From JAAYZK01 sp964535025 (lineage in GTDB: Bacteria > Planctomycetota > Phycisphaerae > SM23-33 > FEN-1343): DNA of 64,000 nucleotides. The stretch lies in assembly GCA_964535025.1 (NCBI GenBank), contig CAZHRW010000159.1:1-64000 (forward strand), written 5' to 3'. The translations under genes were made by a program, and so were the position numbers. The notes beneath the pieces were generated by a model that ran no database searches, was not told the origin of the DNA, and worked only from the letters and a program-made list of their open reading frames with translations. Position 1 is the first letter of the stretch. Every line of letters starts with the position of its first letter. This document shows, piece by piece, positions 17,175 to 27,400 of the stretch.

Positions 17175-17771
17175 ATGGCCAGACCGGCGGTCAAGAAGGA
17201 TCGAATGGAGAGGGCGGCGATCGAGTTGTTCGCCACCCAGGGACTGGCGCGGACGACGGTCCGCGACATCGCCGCGGCGGCCGGGGTCGGCGAGGGGGCC
17301 TTGTACCGCCACTGGACCGGCAAGAACGAGATGGCCTGGGCGCTCTATCGGCGGGAGGTCCACGCCTTCGCCGACGCCCTGCGGCCGTACCTGGAAGCGG
17401 CCGATGGACCCCTGGCCGATCGCGTGGCGGCGGCCGTGGCGTTCATCTACGGGGCCTACGACGTCGACCCGACCCGCCTGGCGTTCATCCTGTTTACCCA
17501 GCACGGCTTCCCGGCCGAGCACGTCCTCGACGATGCGTTCAATCCGTTCACGCTGGTGCTGGCGTTCTGCCGGCGGGAGATCCGCAGCGGGACGATCCCG
17601 CCGGCCGACGGGGAGGTCCTCGCGTCGCTGGTGATGGGGTCGGTCGTCCAGCCGCTGATCATGCACCGCTACGGGCGCGTCACGCGGCCGCCGCGGGCGA
17701 TCGCCGCCGACGTGGCGGCGAGCATCACGGCGCTGCTGCTAGCCGCGGCGGCGGGGGAGGCGACGGCATGA
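17175..17771 (+). CDS. TetR/AcrR-family repressor
   Basis: A 198-residue regulator. Residues about 8-55 are the TetR helix-turn-helix (RMERAAIELFATQGLARTTV, then DIAAAAGVGEGALYRHWTGK). The C-terminal helical domain would bind a small hydrophobic ligand. Given the operon, a fatty acid or acyl-CoA is a reasonable guess. The ATG at 17175 follows GGTGGAG; the frame is open to 17079 but the upstream codons lack homology-like features. Its stop overlaps the next start (ATGA), so it is the first gene of the operon it probably represses. Confidence 0.9.
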   Translation: MARPAVKKDRMERAAIELFATQGLARTTVRDIAAAAGVGEGALYRHWTGKNEMAWALYRREVHAFADALRPYLEAADGPLADRVAAAVAFIYGAYDVDPTRLAFILFTQHGFPAEHVLDDAFNPFTLVLAFCRREIRSGTIPPADGEVLASLVMGSVVQPLIMHRYGRVTRPPRAIAADVAASITALLLAAAAGEATA

Positions 17772-18490
17772 GCGGCGCGAACGAATCCCGGCCGGGGGCG
17801 GCGGGACGGCTGGCGTGGCCGGTGGTGGGGGTGTTGTGCCTGCTGCCGGCGATCCAGACGGCGGCGGCCGTGTGGCTGGAAATCTACCCGGCGGTGACCT
17901 ATCCGCTCATGAAGGTCGTGATGATCATTCTCCCCCTGGCCATCTGGCGCGGCCGGCGCCTGGCGGTGCGGGATGTGGCCGCACGGATCGGCCTGGCACG
18001 GCCGCGGCTGCTGAGGGGCGTGGGGATCGGCCTGGCGATGGCCGCGATCATCGTCGGCGGCTACGTTCTGCTCCTGCGCGGCCGCGTCGACGGGGCGGGG
18101 ATCGCCCGCAAGACCACGTCGCTGGGGTTGCGGGAGTATTATTGGGCGATGGCCGTGGTCATTTCGCTGGCGAACGCCGCCTTCGAGGAATATTACTGGC
18201 GGGGGTTCCTGCTGAGCGAACTGCGGCCGTGGACCGGGTGGTCGTGGCGGCTGACCGTCCTGGCCGGGGCGCTGTTCGGGGTGCATCACGTTTTCGCCCT
18301 CGCGCCGCTGCTGGCCTGGCCGCTGGCGGCCGGGTGCACGGCGATCACGATGGTCGCCGGGGGCGTCTGGGCGTGGATGCGGGTGCGGGGGTGGTCGCTG
18401 GTGGATTGCTACCTCAGCCACGTTCTGGCGGACCTGGCGATCATGGGCGTCGGGTGGGATCTTTTGCAGCAGGCGGCGAGGGCCGGATGA
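17768..18490 (+). CDS. CPBP-family intramembrane metalloprotease
   Basis: A 240-residue membrane protein with about six to seven transmembrane segments. The CPBP (Abi) motif is complete: EEYYWRG (Glu-Glu-x3-Arg) at about residues 139-145, FGVHH with the first metal histidines, and a final SHVLADL. These are the glutamates and histidines that bind zinc in the Rce1-like family. It starts inside the TetR stop codon and overlaps the next gene. Its role beside lipid genes is not known; it may process a membrane protein. The family also includes immunity and prenyl-protein peptidases. Confidence 0.88.
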   Translation: MSGANESRPGAAGRLAWPVVGVLCLLPAIQTAAAVWLEIYPAVTYPLMKVVMIILPLAIWRGRRLAVRDVAARIGLARPRLLRGVGIGLAMAAIIVGGYVLLLRGRVDGAGIARKTTSLGLREYYWAMAVVISLANAAFEEYYWRGFLLSELRPWTGWSWRLTVLAGALFGVHHVFALAPLLAWPLAAGCTAITMVAGGVWAWMRVRGWSLVDCYLSHVLADLAIMGVGWDLLQQAARAG

Positions 18491-19800
18491 AGTACGACCA
18501 GGACACGCTCAATCAGATTCGTCGCGGCCGCAGCCGGTTCATCGCCATGGTGGTGACGTACGGGCTGGGCACGTTCAACGACAGTTTCTTCCGCCAGTCG
18601 GCCATGCTGCTGGCGGTCGCCGAAGGTCACGAGGCCATGCAGGGGTGGATCATGAGCCTGTTCGCCCTGCCGTACCTGCTGTTCGCCTCGCTGACCGGCT
18701 GGCTGGCGGACCGATTCTCCAAGAAGCGCGTCGTGATCGCCGCCAAGGCCCTGGAAGTGGTGGCGATGGTTCTGGGGGCCGTCGGGATCATCACGCTGAA
18801 CTGGTGGTTCGTCCTGGCGATGGTGTTCATCATGGCGACCCAGTCGTGCCTGTTCAGCCCGGCCTTGAACGGGTCGATTCCCGAGCTGTACCCGGATGTG
18901 TACGTGACGCGGGCGAACGGGACGCTCAAGCTGGTCGTCACGGCCATGATCCTCGCCGGCGGCGCCGTCGCGGGGGTGGCGATGGGCTTCGAGGGCACCG
19001 GCTGGGGCGGCGTGCCGACCGAGCGGATCGGCGTGGCGGTGGGGGTGGTGGCGATCTCGTTGTGCGGGCTGGCGATGAGCTTCGGCGTCGTGCGCCGGCC
19101 CGCGGCCGACCCCGACGCGCCGATACCGCGACGGGGACCTGTCAGTACGATCCGCGAATTGATCGCCATTCGCCGCGATGCGCTGCTGGCGAAGGTGATC
19201 GCCACGAACGCGTTCACCTGGTTCGCCGGATCGTTGCTGATCCAGTTCATCAACCTGATGGCACAGAATGAATTCGGCTGGCCCAAGCAGGTCGCGGGGT
19301 ACCTGGTGGCCGCCGAGTTGATCGGCCTGGCGGTGGGGGGGCTGGTGGTCAGTCGTCTGGGGGGCGGGCCGCGGTGGTACCGCGCGTTGGGGCCGTCCAT
19401 ACTGGCCATGGGCGGGCTGCTGGTGGTCATGGAGATGCTGCCGATGCTCCCCGACGGCGGGAGCGTGCTGTGGTCGTGGATGCCGTCGGCGCGGCGGCTG
19501 GCCGCGTACGGGCTGCTCGGTGCGATCGGCGTGCTGGGCGGATCGGTCGTCATCCCCTGCGAGGCGTTCGTGCAGCGGCGCCCGCCGGCGGGGCGCAAGG
19601 GGACGGTTCTCGCCTCGGCCGGCTTCGCGGTGTTCGCGGGGATCCTGGTCTCCGGCCCGCTGGCGAACGTCCTGGCCGCACCCGGTGCGGGCGGACGATC
19701 GCTGGTCGCGCCCACCCGCGCGATGGCGCTGCTGGGGGTGGCGGCCCTGGCCGCCGGGGCGTTTTTCCGCCGCGCGTACGCGAAGGAGACCGAGGCATGA
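18487..19800 (+). CDS. LplT-like lysophospholipid transporter (MFS)
   Basis: A 437-residue major-facilitator protein with about 12 membrane segments. The N-terminus (YGLGTFNDSFFRQSAMLLA) and the loop GWLADRFSKKRVVIAAKALE match the LplT/Aas transporter family, which flips lysophospholipids across the inner membrane for re-acylation. CLFSPALNGSIPELYP is another family block. The gene overlaps its neighbours by 4 bp on each side and is directly followed by an Aas-like enzyme, the partner LplT has in E. coli. That pairing strongly supports the call. Confidence 0.88.
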   Translation: MKYDQDTLNQIRRGRSRFIAMVVTYGLGTFNDSFFRQSAMLLAVAEGHEAMQGWIMSLFALPYLLFASLTGWLADRFSKKRVVIAAKALEVVAMVLGAVGIITLNWWFVLAMVFIMATQSCLFSPALNGSIPELYPDVYVTRANGTLKLVVTAMILAGGAVAGVAMGFEGTGWGGVPTERIGVAVGVVAISLCGLAMSFGVVRRPAADPDAPIPRRGPVSTIRELIAIRRDALLAKVIATNAFTWFAGSLLIQFINLMAQNEFGWPKQVAGYLVAAELIGLAVGGLVVSRLGGGPRWYRALGPSILAMGGLLVVMEMLPMLPDGGSVLWSWMPSARRLAAYGLLGAIGVLGGSVVIPCEAFVQRRPPAGRKGTVLASAGFAVFAGILVSGPLANVLAAPGAGGRSLVAPTRAMALLGVAALAAGAFFRRAYAKETEA

Positions 19801-22439
19801 ATCGGCTGCTCACCTGGCTGGTCAAGGCGGTGCTGTGGCTGCGGTACCGCGTTCGCATCACCGGCGTCGACGAGGTCGCCCGGCGGGGGCGGTCGGGGAT
19901 CCTCTTCCTGCCCAATCACCCGGCCCTGATCGACCCGATCATCCTGACGTCGCACCTGTACGGCCCGTTCGCCGTCCGCGCCCTGGCCGACCGGGGGCAG
20001 ATCGACCGGTTTTTCATCCGGTGGCTGGCCCGACGGATCGGCGTGCTGCCGATCGAGGACGTCGCCACCGCCGGGCCCGACGCCGCCGACGCCGTCCGCC
20101 AGGCCGTCGACAAGGTGGTCGCGGGACTGCGAGACGGCGACAATTTCATCCTCTACCCGGCCGGGCGGGCCTATCAGGGGTACCTCGAGGACCTCGGCGG
20201 AACCAGCGCCGTCGAGATGATCCTCCGCAAGTTGCCCGACGTCCGCGTCGTGCTCGTCCGCACCCGGGGCCTGTGGGGCAGCGCGTTCAGCCGCGCCTCC
20301 GGCACGGAGCCCGACGTCGCGACAATCCTGCGCCGCGGTGTCGGCCGGCTGCTGCTTAACGGCATCGTCCTCGGCCCGCGCCGCCACGTGGAGATCACAC
20401 TCGACGAGCCCGACGACCTGCCCCGCGGCGGCGATCGCCGGACCCTCAACCGCTACCTGGAAACGTTCTACAACGTCGGCGCCGAGCACAACACGTACGT
20501 CCCGTATACCTGGTGGGAGCGCGGCGGCGTGCGGACCGAGCCCGAACCCCGGCCGCCCGGCGTCCACGGCGACCTCGAGCGGGTCGGCGACGCCACCCGA
20601 CGGCAGGTCGCCGACTACCTCCGCACGCTCACCGGCCGCGACGAGCCGCTGTCGGACGACCTGCGGTTGGCGCACGACCTGGGGATGGACTCGCTGGCCC
20701 GCGCCGACCTGGTGATGTGGCTGGGGCGCGAGTTCGGCTACCCGCCGGGGGACGTCGACTCGCTGCGGACTGTGGGGGACGTGATGCTCGCGGCCGGCGG
20801 GCAGGCGCGGGGGGCGGTGGCCAGGCCGCTCAAGGCGGTGCCGGACCGGTGGTTTAACGACGGCGCCGAGCCGCGGCTGCTCGATGGGGTCGAAACCATG
20901 ACCATCTGCGAGGCCTTCCTCGCCCAGGCCCGCCGCCGGCCGTCCGCCGTCGTCCTGGCCGACCAGACCAGTGGGGCGAAGACCTATCGCGATCTGGTGA
21001 TGGGCATCCTGGCGCTCAGGCCCGCCATCGAGGCGATCGACGGGACGCACGTGGCGATCATGCTGCCGGCCTCCGTCGCCGCCAACGTGGTCTACCTGGC
21101 GACGCTGTTCGCCGGCAAGACGCCCGTGATGGTCAACTGGACGACCGGGCGCAGGAACATCCTGCACGGCCTGGACGCCCTGGACGTTTCGGCGGTGCTG
21201 ACGGCTCGGGAACTGGTCCACCGCTTAGGCGGCCAGGGCGTCGATCTCGGCGGCGCGGCCGAGCGGTTCGTCTACCTGGAGGACCTGCGGGCGTCGCTGA
21301 CGACGAAGGCCAAGCTCGCCGCGTGGATCGCCGCCCGCCTCGGCCTGCATCGCCTCGGCGCCGTCAGGCCGCCGGAGACCGCCGTGATCCTCTTCACCAG
21401 CGGGTCGGAGAACGTCCCCAAGATCGTCCCGCTGACCCACCGCAACATGCTGACCAACCTCGCCGACGCCTGGACCCGCTTCGCCCTCGGACCGACCGAC
21501 AGCCTGCTGGGCATCCCCCCGCCGTTCCACTCGTTCGGATTAACGGCGACCATGCTCCTGTCGACCTGCACGGGACTGCGGGCGGCGTTTCATCCCAACC
21601 CGACCGAAGGGGCGGCGGTGGCCCGGTTGATCGACGCGTATGCCTGTTCGATCCTCGTGACCACGCCGACGTTCCTCAACGGGATGGTCCGCATGGCCGA
21701 CGCCGACCAGTTGCTTTCGCTGCGGCTGGTCGTCTCGGGTGCCGAGGCCTGTCCGCCGCGGGTCTATGAGGCGATGGCCCGCCGGTGTCCGCAGGCGGTC
21801 GTGCTGGAAGGGTACGGCGTGACGGAGTGCTCGCCGATCATCTCGGTCAATCCCGAAGCCGATCCGCGGCCGGGGTCGATCGGCCCGGTCCTGCCGTCGA
21901 TCGAGTACGCCATCACCGATCCCGACACGTTCGAGCGGGTCGAGGTCGGCCGGCGGGGCATGCTCCTGGTGCGGGGGCCCAGCGTGTTCGGAGGGTACCT
22001 CCAGCACGACGGGCCGTCGCCCTTTGTCGAGGCCGAGGGGCACACGTGGTATCGCACGGGCGACCTGGTCCGCGCCGATGAGGACGGCTGGCTGACGTTT
22101 GCCGGGCGGCTCAAGCGGTTCGCCAAGATCGGCGGGGAGATGATCTCCCTGCCGGCCATCGAGGCGGTGCTCACCGAGCGGTTCATTCGCGACGACGACG
22201 AGGGGCCCATCCTCGCCGTCGTCGCCGTGACGGCCGACGAGCGGCCGGAACTGGTGCTGGTGGCCGTGCGGGAGATCGATCGCGACGCCGCCAACGCCGC
22301 GATCCGCGAGGCGGGGCTGTCGGCCCTGCACAATATCCGGCGGGTCGAGCTGCTCGATGAGCTGCCCCTGCTGGGCACGGGCAAGACGGACTACCGGGCG
22401 CTCCAACGGCGACTCGCCGGCGAACAGAAGGACGCGTGA
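19797..22439 (+). CDS. Acyltransferase-ACP-acyl ligase fusion (Aas-like)
   Basis: An 880-residue three-part enzyme. Residues 1-215 are a PlsC-type acyltransferase with the HX4D motif NHPALIDP (His41, Asp46). Residues about 265-335 are an acyl carrier protein: DDLRLAHDLGMDSLARADL, with Ser299 as the phosphopantetheine site. Residues about 365-880 are an AMP-forming acyl ligase (ILFTSGSENVPKIVPLTH near 534, YGVTECSPIISVNP, YRTGDLVRADEDGWL, GTGKTDYR). E. coli Aas has the first and last parts and uses free ACP as a cofactor. Here the carrier is built in. It probably activates a fatty acid, loads it on its own ACP and transfers it to a lysolipid brought in by the LplT-like neighbour. Confidence 0.9.
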   Translation: MNRLLTWLVKAVLWLRYRVRITGVDEVARRGRSGILFLPNHPALIDPIILTSHLYGPFAVRALADRGQIDRFFIRWLARRIGVLPIEDVATAGPDAADAVRQAVDKVVAGLRDGDNFILYPAGRAYQGYLEDLGGTSAVEMILRKLPDVRVVLVRTRGLWGSAFSRASGTEPDVATILRRGVGRLLLNGIVLGPRRHVEITLDEPDDLPRGGDRRTLNRYLETFYNVGAEHNTYVPYTWWERGGVRTEPEPRPPGVHGDLERVGDATRRQVADYLRTLTGRDEPLSDDLRLAHDLGMDSLARADLVMWLGREFGYPPGDVDSLRTVGDVMLAAGGQARGAVARPLKAVPDRWFNDGAEPRLLDGVETMTICEAFLAQARRRPSAVVLADQTSGAKTYRDLVMGILALRPAIEAIDGTHVAIMLPASVAANVVYLATLFAGKTPVMVNWTTGRRNILHGLDALDVSAVLTARELVHRLGGQGVDLGGAAERFVYLEDLRASLTTKAKLAAWIAARLGLHRLGAVRPPETAVILFTSGSENVPKIVPLTHRNMLTNLADAWTRFALGPTDSLLGIPPPFHSFGLTATMLLSTCTGLRAAFHPNPTEGAAVARLIDAYACSILVTTPTFLNGMVRMADADQLLSLRLVVSGAEACPPRVYEAMARRCPQAVVLEGYGVTECSPIISVNPEADPRPGSIGPVLPSIEYAITDPDTFERVEVGRRGMLLVRGPSVFGGYLQHDGPSPFVEAEGHTWYRTGDLVRADEDGWLTFAGRLKRFAKIGGEMISLPAIEAVLTERFIRDDDEGPILAVVAVTADERPELVLVAVREIDRDAANAAIREAGLSALHNIRRVELLDELPLLGTGKTDYRALQRRLAGEQKDA

Positions 22440-23416
22440 GCATGCGAGAGGTGCTGATGCTGGGGATGCTGACCGGGATGACGCTGGCCGGCGGGTGCGG
22501 GGGCGTGCGGGACTTCTACGCCCGCAGCCTGGTCGTGCACACGCGCCTGCCGGGCCGCCTCCAATTGGCGCTGCAGCCGCCGGACGCGGTGCTGCTGCGT
22601 CGGGGGCGGATCGACCAGGCCCGCCGGATCGCCACGAGCGACGGGGTGTGCATCGACCTGTGGGTGATCAATGCCCGACCGGCGGCGGGGGACCGCCCGC
22701 GGGGCACGGTGGTGGCACTGCACGGGTTGGCGATGTCGCGGGTGGAGATGCTGGCCACCGCCCAACGCCTGGCCGATCGGGGCTTCGACGTCGTTCTACC
22801 CGACCACCGCGCGCACGGCCGCTCGACGGGGCGGTACACGACCTTCGGGGCCAAGGAGGCCCGCGACGTCCGGGAGGTCCTCGACGTACTCCGGGCCGAG
22901 GGGGCCGTGGCGTTGCCCACCTATGCGGTGGGCGTGTCCATGGGCGGCGCGACGGCCGTGCTGTACGCCGCCGACGATCCCGACTGCCGGGGCGTCGTCG
23001 CCCTGGCCCCGCCGGCCGACACCCGCGCGATCCTCCGACGGCTGCTGGTCGTCTACGCCCCGTGGATGGTGGGTCGCCGGGCCGACGCCGTCGTCGATCG
23101 CGCCGGGGCGCTGGCCGATTTCGACGTCGACGCCACCAGCGCCGCCGACGCCGCTCGACGCCTGACGTGCCCGCTCCTGGTCGTGCACGGCACGTTCGAC
23201 GCCATCGTGCCGACCTGGCACGGCCGCCGGGTCTACGCCGCGACCGCCGGGCCGAAACGCCTTGAATGCATCCGGGGCCTCGGTCACGCCCTCATCATGA
23301 CCGGCCGTGCCGACTGGATCGCCGACCAGGTCGACGCCATGGCCGCCGGCCGCTTCGTCGCCAAAGGCACCTGGGCGAGCGATAGGGAGACGCGAGATGA
23401 AAAAGTTAGCGGATGA
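22436..23416 (+). CDS. Alpha/beta hydrolase lipoprotein
   Basis: A 326-residue serine hydrolase. The N-terminal hydrophobic stretch ends LAGGC, a lipobox, so the protein is probably anchored on the periplasmic side. The oxyanion region is VVALHGLAMSR, the nucleophile elbow is GVSMGG, the acid is in GTFDAIVP and the histidine in GLGHALIM. This is a complete triad. In this operon a lysophospholipase, acyl esterase or thioesterase role is plausible but unproven. It overlaps the upstream gene by 4 bp and the next by 20 bp. Confidence 0.85.
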   Translation: MSMREVLMLGMLTGMTLAGGCGGVRDFYARSLVVHTRLPGRLQLALQPPDAVLLRRGRIDQARRIATSDGVCIDLWVINARPAAGDRPRGTVVALHGLAMSRVEMLATAQRLADRGFDVVLPDHRAHGRSTGRYTTFGAKEARDVREVLDVLRAEGAVALPTYAVGVSMGGATAVLYAADDPDCRGVVALAPPADTRAILRRLLVVYAPWMVGRRADAVVDRAGALADFDVDATSAADAARRLTCPLLVVHGTFDAIVPTWHGRRVYAATAGPKRLECIRGLGHALIMTGRADWIADQVDAMAAGRFVAKGTWASDRETRDEKVSG

Positions 23417-24305
23417 TGCCCTCGACGAGTCCCATTCCGCCGCGCCGTCCGTCAGCAAGCCAAAGAAGCCGCTGTGGCGGCGGCTGGTCGTGAGCGTCCT
23501 GCGCATCGTCATCGCGGCCTACGTCGGCCTGGCGCTGGTGCTGACGTCGTGTCAGTCGCGGATTGTCTATCAACCGTCGGAGACCATGGACGCGACGCCC
23601 GATGAGGCGGCGATGGAGTACGAAGACGTCCGCTTCACCGCCGACGACGGGGTTCGCCTCCACGCGTGGTATATCCCGGCTGAGGGGGCCCGAGGCACGG
23701 TACTGGTCTGTCACGGCAATGCCGGCAATATCTCCGGCCGCCTGGCGACCGCGGCGCTGTTCCAGCGGCTGGGGCTGTCGGTGCTGCTGTTCGACTACCG
23801 TGGCTACGGGCTCAGCGAGGGCAAGCCGAGCGAGGAGGGCACTTACCTCGACGCGGCCGCCGCGTGGCGGTACCTTACCGAGGAGCGGGGGATCGACCCG
23901 GCCGGGATCGTGGTCTTCGGCCGTTCGCTGGGCTCGGCGATCGCGACCCGCCAGGCGGCCGCGGCGCCGCCGGCGGCGCTGATCGTCGAGTCGGCGTTCA
24001 CCTCGGTCCCGGACGTCGCCAGGCATTATTACCGCTTCCTGCCGGTCGGGTGGCTGTGCCGGTTCGACTACGCGACGGAAGCGACCATCGGCCGGGTGCG
24101 CTGCCCGGTCCTGGTCATCCACAGCCGCGACGACGAGATCATCCCCTTCGCCATGGGGCGGCGGGTGTTCGAGGCCGCGGGCGAGCCCAAACGCTTCCTG
24201 GCCATCGGCGGCGGACACAACGACGGCTTCCTCGTCAGCCAGGGCGATTATCTGCGCGAGATCGATTCGGTGCTCGACGAGGTCCTCGGCAAGGACGGGA
24301 CCTGA
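23397..24305 (+). CDS. Membrane-anchored alpha/beta hydrolase
   Basis: A 302-residue hydrolase with a single N-terminal membrane segment (RLVVSVLRIVIAAYVGLALV) ending LTSC, possibly a lipobox. The catalytic core has CHGNAGNISGR, the elbow FGRSLGSA, SRDDEIIPF for the acid and GGGHNDG for the histidine. This resembles the ABHD12/13-like BEM46 group found widely in bacteria, some of which act on lysolipids. It is the last gene of the TetR operon, starting inside the preceding gene. The two hydrolases are not close paralogues. Confidence 0.85.
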   Translation: MKKLADDALDESHSAAPSVSKPKKPLWRRLVVSVLRIVIAAYVGLALVLTSCQSRIVYQPSETMDATPDEAAMEYEDVRFTADDGVRLHAWYIPAEGARGTVLVCHGNAGNISGRLATAALFQRLGLSVLLFDYRGYGLSEGKPSEEGTYLDAAAAWRYLTEERGIDPAGIVVFGRSLGSAIATRQAAAAPPAALIVESAFTSVPDVARHYYRFLPVGWLCRFDYATEATIGRVRCPVLVIHSRDDEIIPFAMGRRVFEAAGEPKRFLAIGGGHNDGFLVSQGDYLREIDSVLDEVLGKDGT

Positions 24306-24338
24306 TCGGGGGTGCGAAACAATCCGGACGATAGGGGG

Positions 24339-24367
24339 CTGACGGGCGCCGGGGGATGTGATACAAT
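24339..24367 (+). promoter_or_regulatory. Promoter for LEPR-XLL/CotH gene
   Basis: CTGACG (24339-24344), 17-bp spacer, TACAAT (24362-24367). The start codon lies 70 bases downstream and is preceded by AGGAG. Confidence 0.5.
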
Positions 24368-24437
24368 GCCGGTGTCTTGCATTCTTTGTGAACAGGTGGG
24401 CCCGACGCGCATTCGCTGAATAGGAGACAGACGCGTA

Positions 24438-27400
24438 ATGGAACGTTCGGCAACTCAGCCCCACGGTGGGCATCTCGGCGGTTGTCCGCTTCCCGGTTTC
24501 GAGACCCTCGAGCCGCGATTGATGCTGGCCGGCGACGTGGTGATCTCGGAGTTCATGGCCATCAACGATGGGACGCTGGCCGACGTGGACGGGGATTACA
24601 GCGACTGGATCGAACTGCACAACCGCGGCGACGACGCCGTCGACCTCGACGGGTGGTTTCTCACCGACGATCCGGCCGACCTGACCAAGTGGCGGATCCC
24701 CGCGATCACGCTGGCCGCCGGGGAGATCGAGGTGATCTTCGCCTCCGACAAGGATCGCGACGACCCGGACGGTGAACTGCACACGGGCTTCAAGCTCAGC
24801 GGTTCGGGCGAGTACCTGGCGCTGGTGATGCCCGACGGGACCTCCATCGCCCACGCCTACGCGCCGACGGTCCAGTACGCCGACGTCTCCTACGGGCTCG
24901 ACCTGGACGGCAACCCCGCCTACTTCGACCCGGCCACGCCCGGGGTGCCCAACGCCGGGGACGTGGAACTGCTGCCGGACGTCGAGTTCTCCGTCCAGCA
25001 CGGCGTCTTCGACGCGCCGTTCACACTGACGCTGAGCAGTTCGGTCCAGGATGCGACCATTTACTACACGCTGGACGGCACGGATCCCTACGGGGCGATC
25101 GACGCCGTCGAATACACCGGCCCGATCGTCATCGACGCGACCACCGTCGTGCGGGCCTATGCCGAGACCTGGGACGCCGAATCCGCGGTGACCACGCAGA
25201 CCTACATCTCCCTCGCATCGGTCCTGACCCAGGGCGACGACCAGACCGCCATCGGCTTCCCCGACATCTGGCACGCCGGGGCCGGCGGCAGCGGCATCTA
25301 CGACAGCGAATACCGCGACGCCGATTACGAGATGGACCCGGACATCATCAACGACCCGGTCTGGGGGCCGCTGCTGACCGAGGCGCTCACCCAGATTCCG
25401 TCCATGGCGCTGACGCTGGACCCGTACGACTTGTGGGACCCGGAAGACGGCATCTACCCCAACTCGATCCAGCGCGCCAGCCGCGACGACAAGTGGGAAA
25501 AGCCCTCGTCGCTGGAGTTGTTTTACCCCGACGGCAGCACCGAGGAAGGCTTCACCGTCAACGCCGGCGCCCGCATGTTCGGCGAACTGGCCCGATGGGC
25601 CGCGGTCAACGACAAGCAGAGCTTCCGGATGGTGTTCCAGGGCGAGTACGGCCCGACGAAGCTGGTGACCGACTTCTTCGGCGACTCCGACGTCGACGAG
25701 TACGACACCATCGTCATGCGGGCCCACTGGGGCAAGTCCTGGCTGCTGGACGAGGCCCTCGGCGACCGGCTGGGGGTTTCCTGGCTGAATTCCGATCCGT
25801 CGTCGGCCCAGTACCTCCGCGACCTCTACGCCCTGACCACCTTCGCCGATACCGGCAACCTCAGCTCCGACGGGCGCATGGTCCACCTGTACCTCAATGG
25901 CCTGTACTGGGGCCTTTACGAGGTCATCGAACGGCCGGACAACTCCTTCAACGCCGAGCACCGTGGCGGGGACAAGGACGACTACAGCGTCATGAAGGGC
26001 GCCGCCGGCACATTCGCCTACCGCGGCGAGAACACGTATAACATTGGTGTGCACATGCCCTACTACATGTCCAACGGCCGCCTCCAGGACGGTAGCCGCG
26101 ACATGTGGGACTGGCTCTTCCATACGTATTTCGATGCCCACGAGGACGGCATCAACATGCTCGAGCGGGACAATGTCACCCCGGTCCGCGGCACGATTAG
26201 TGATGAGGAACTGGCCGAGATCGCCCAATACGTCGACCTCGACAACCTCATCGACTACATGATCACGCTGTGGACGCTCAACCGCGGGGACTTCCCCGGC
26301 AAGAACTGGTACGCCGCCTGGGAAGGCGGCGCCGCCGACACGCCGCCCGACAAGCCGATCCAGTTCTACGTGTGGGACTCCGAAGCGTCCCTGGCCGGTA
26401 CGGAGATCACGCATTGGACTCCGCCGGCCGAGCGATGGAACAGCCCCAGCAAGGGTAATGACACCGGCCCGGTCCGCATGTACTGGCGGCTGATCACCAA
26501 CCAGGGCTTCCGCATCCGCTGGATGGAACGGGCCCGGGATCTGCTGGGCGACGGCGGGCCCCTCTCGGATGAGGCCTCCATGCAGCGCTACGCGGAGATG
26601 GCCTCGCAGATCGACATGGCCGTCATCGCCGAATCCGCCCGCTGGGGCGACTCGGCGACGCTGCACATCAACGACCCGATGACCAAGGACGACTGGCAGG
26701 CCGAGTACGACCGCCTCATGGCCGAGTGGTTCCCCGGCCGCGCCGAGATGGTCCTGGCCGAGATGGGGGCGGCGGGGCTGGACGATGCGCCGACGGCGCC
26801 CGAGATCGACGTCCCCGGTGGTCTGGTTCAGCCCGGCACAATGGTGATGCTGAGCACGGTCGGCGACGGCGAGGTATGGTACACGCTCGACGGCACCGAC
26901 CCCATGGACGGCGTCGGGATGCCGATGCCGATGAGCGACCCGCGGCTGCAATGGGCCTTCAACGATACCGGAACCGATCTGGGCACCGCCTGGCGGGAAA
27001 TCGACTACGACGATTCGACCTGGGGTACGGGCACCGGCCGTCTCGGCTATGGCACCGGCGACGAGGATACCGCCATCGGCTTCGGCGACGATTCGCTCGA
27101 CAAGCACATCACCACCTACTTCCGTGCCAACATCATCCTGGACGAAGTGCCGGACGATACGGTGACGCTCTACGTCCGCCGCGACGACGGCGTGGCGATC
27201 TACGTCAACGGCCATCGCATCGCCGAGCCGCACGACAATCTGCCCGCCGGCGAGATCACCTACGACACGCTGGCCAGCTCGTCGGTGGCCTTCGGGGCCG
27301 AAAACCAGTGGCACACATACGAAGTGGACCCGTCGCTGTTCGTCGAGGACCACAACGTGATCGCCGCGGAGGTCCACAAGTACAGCCCGCGCGGCTGGGA

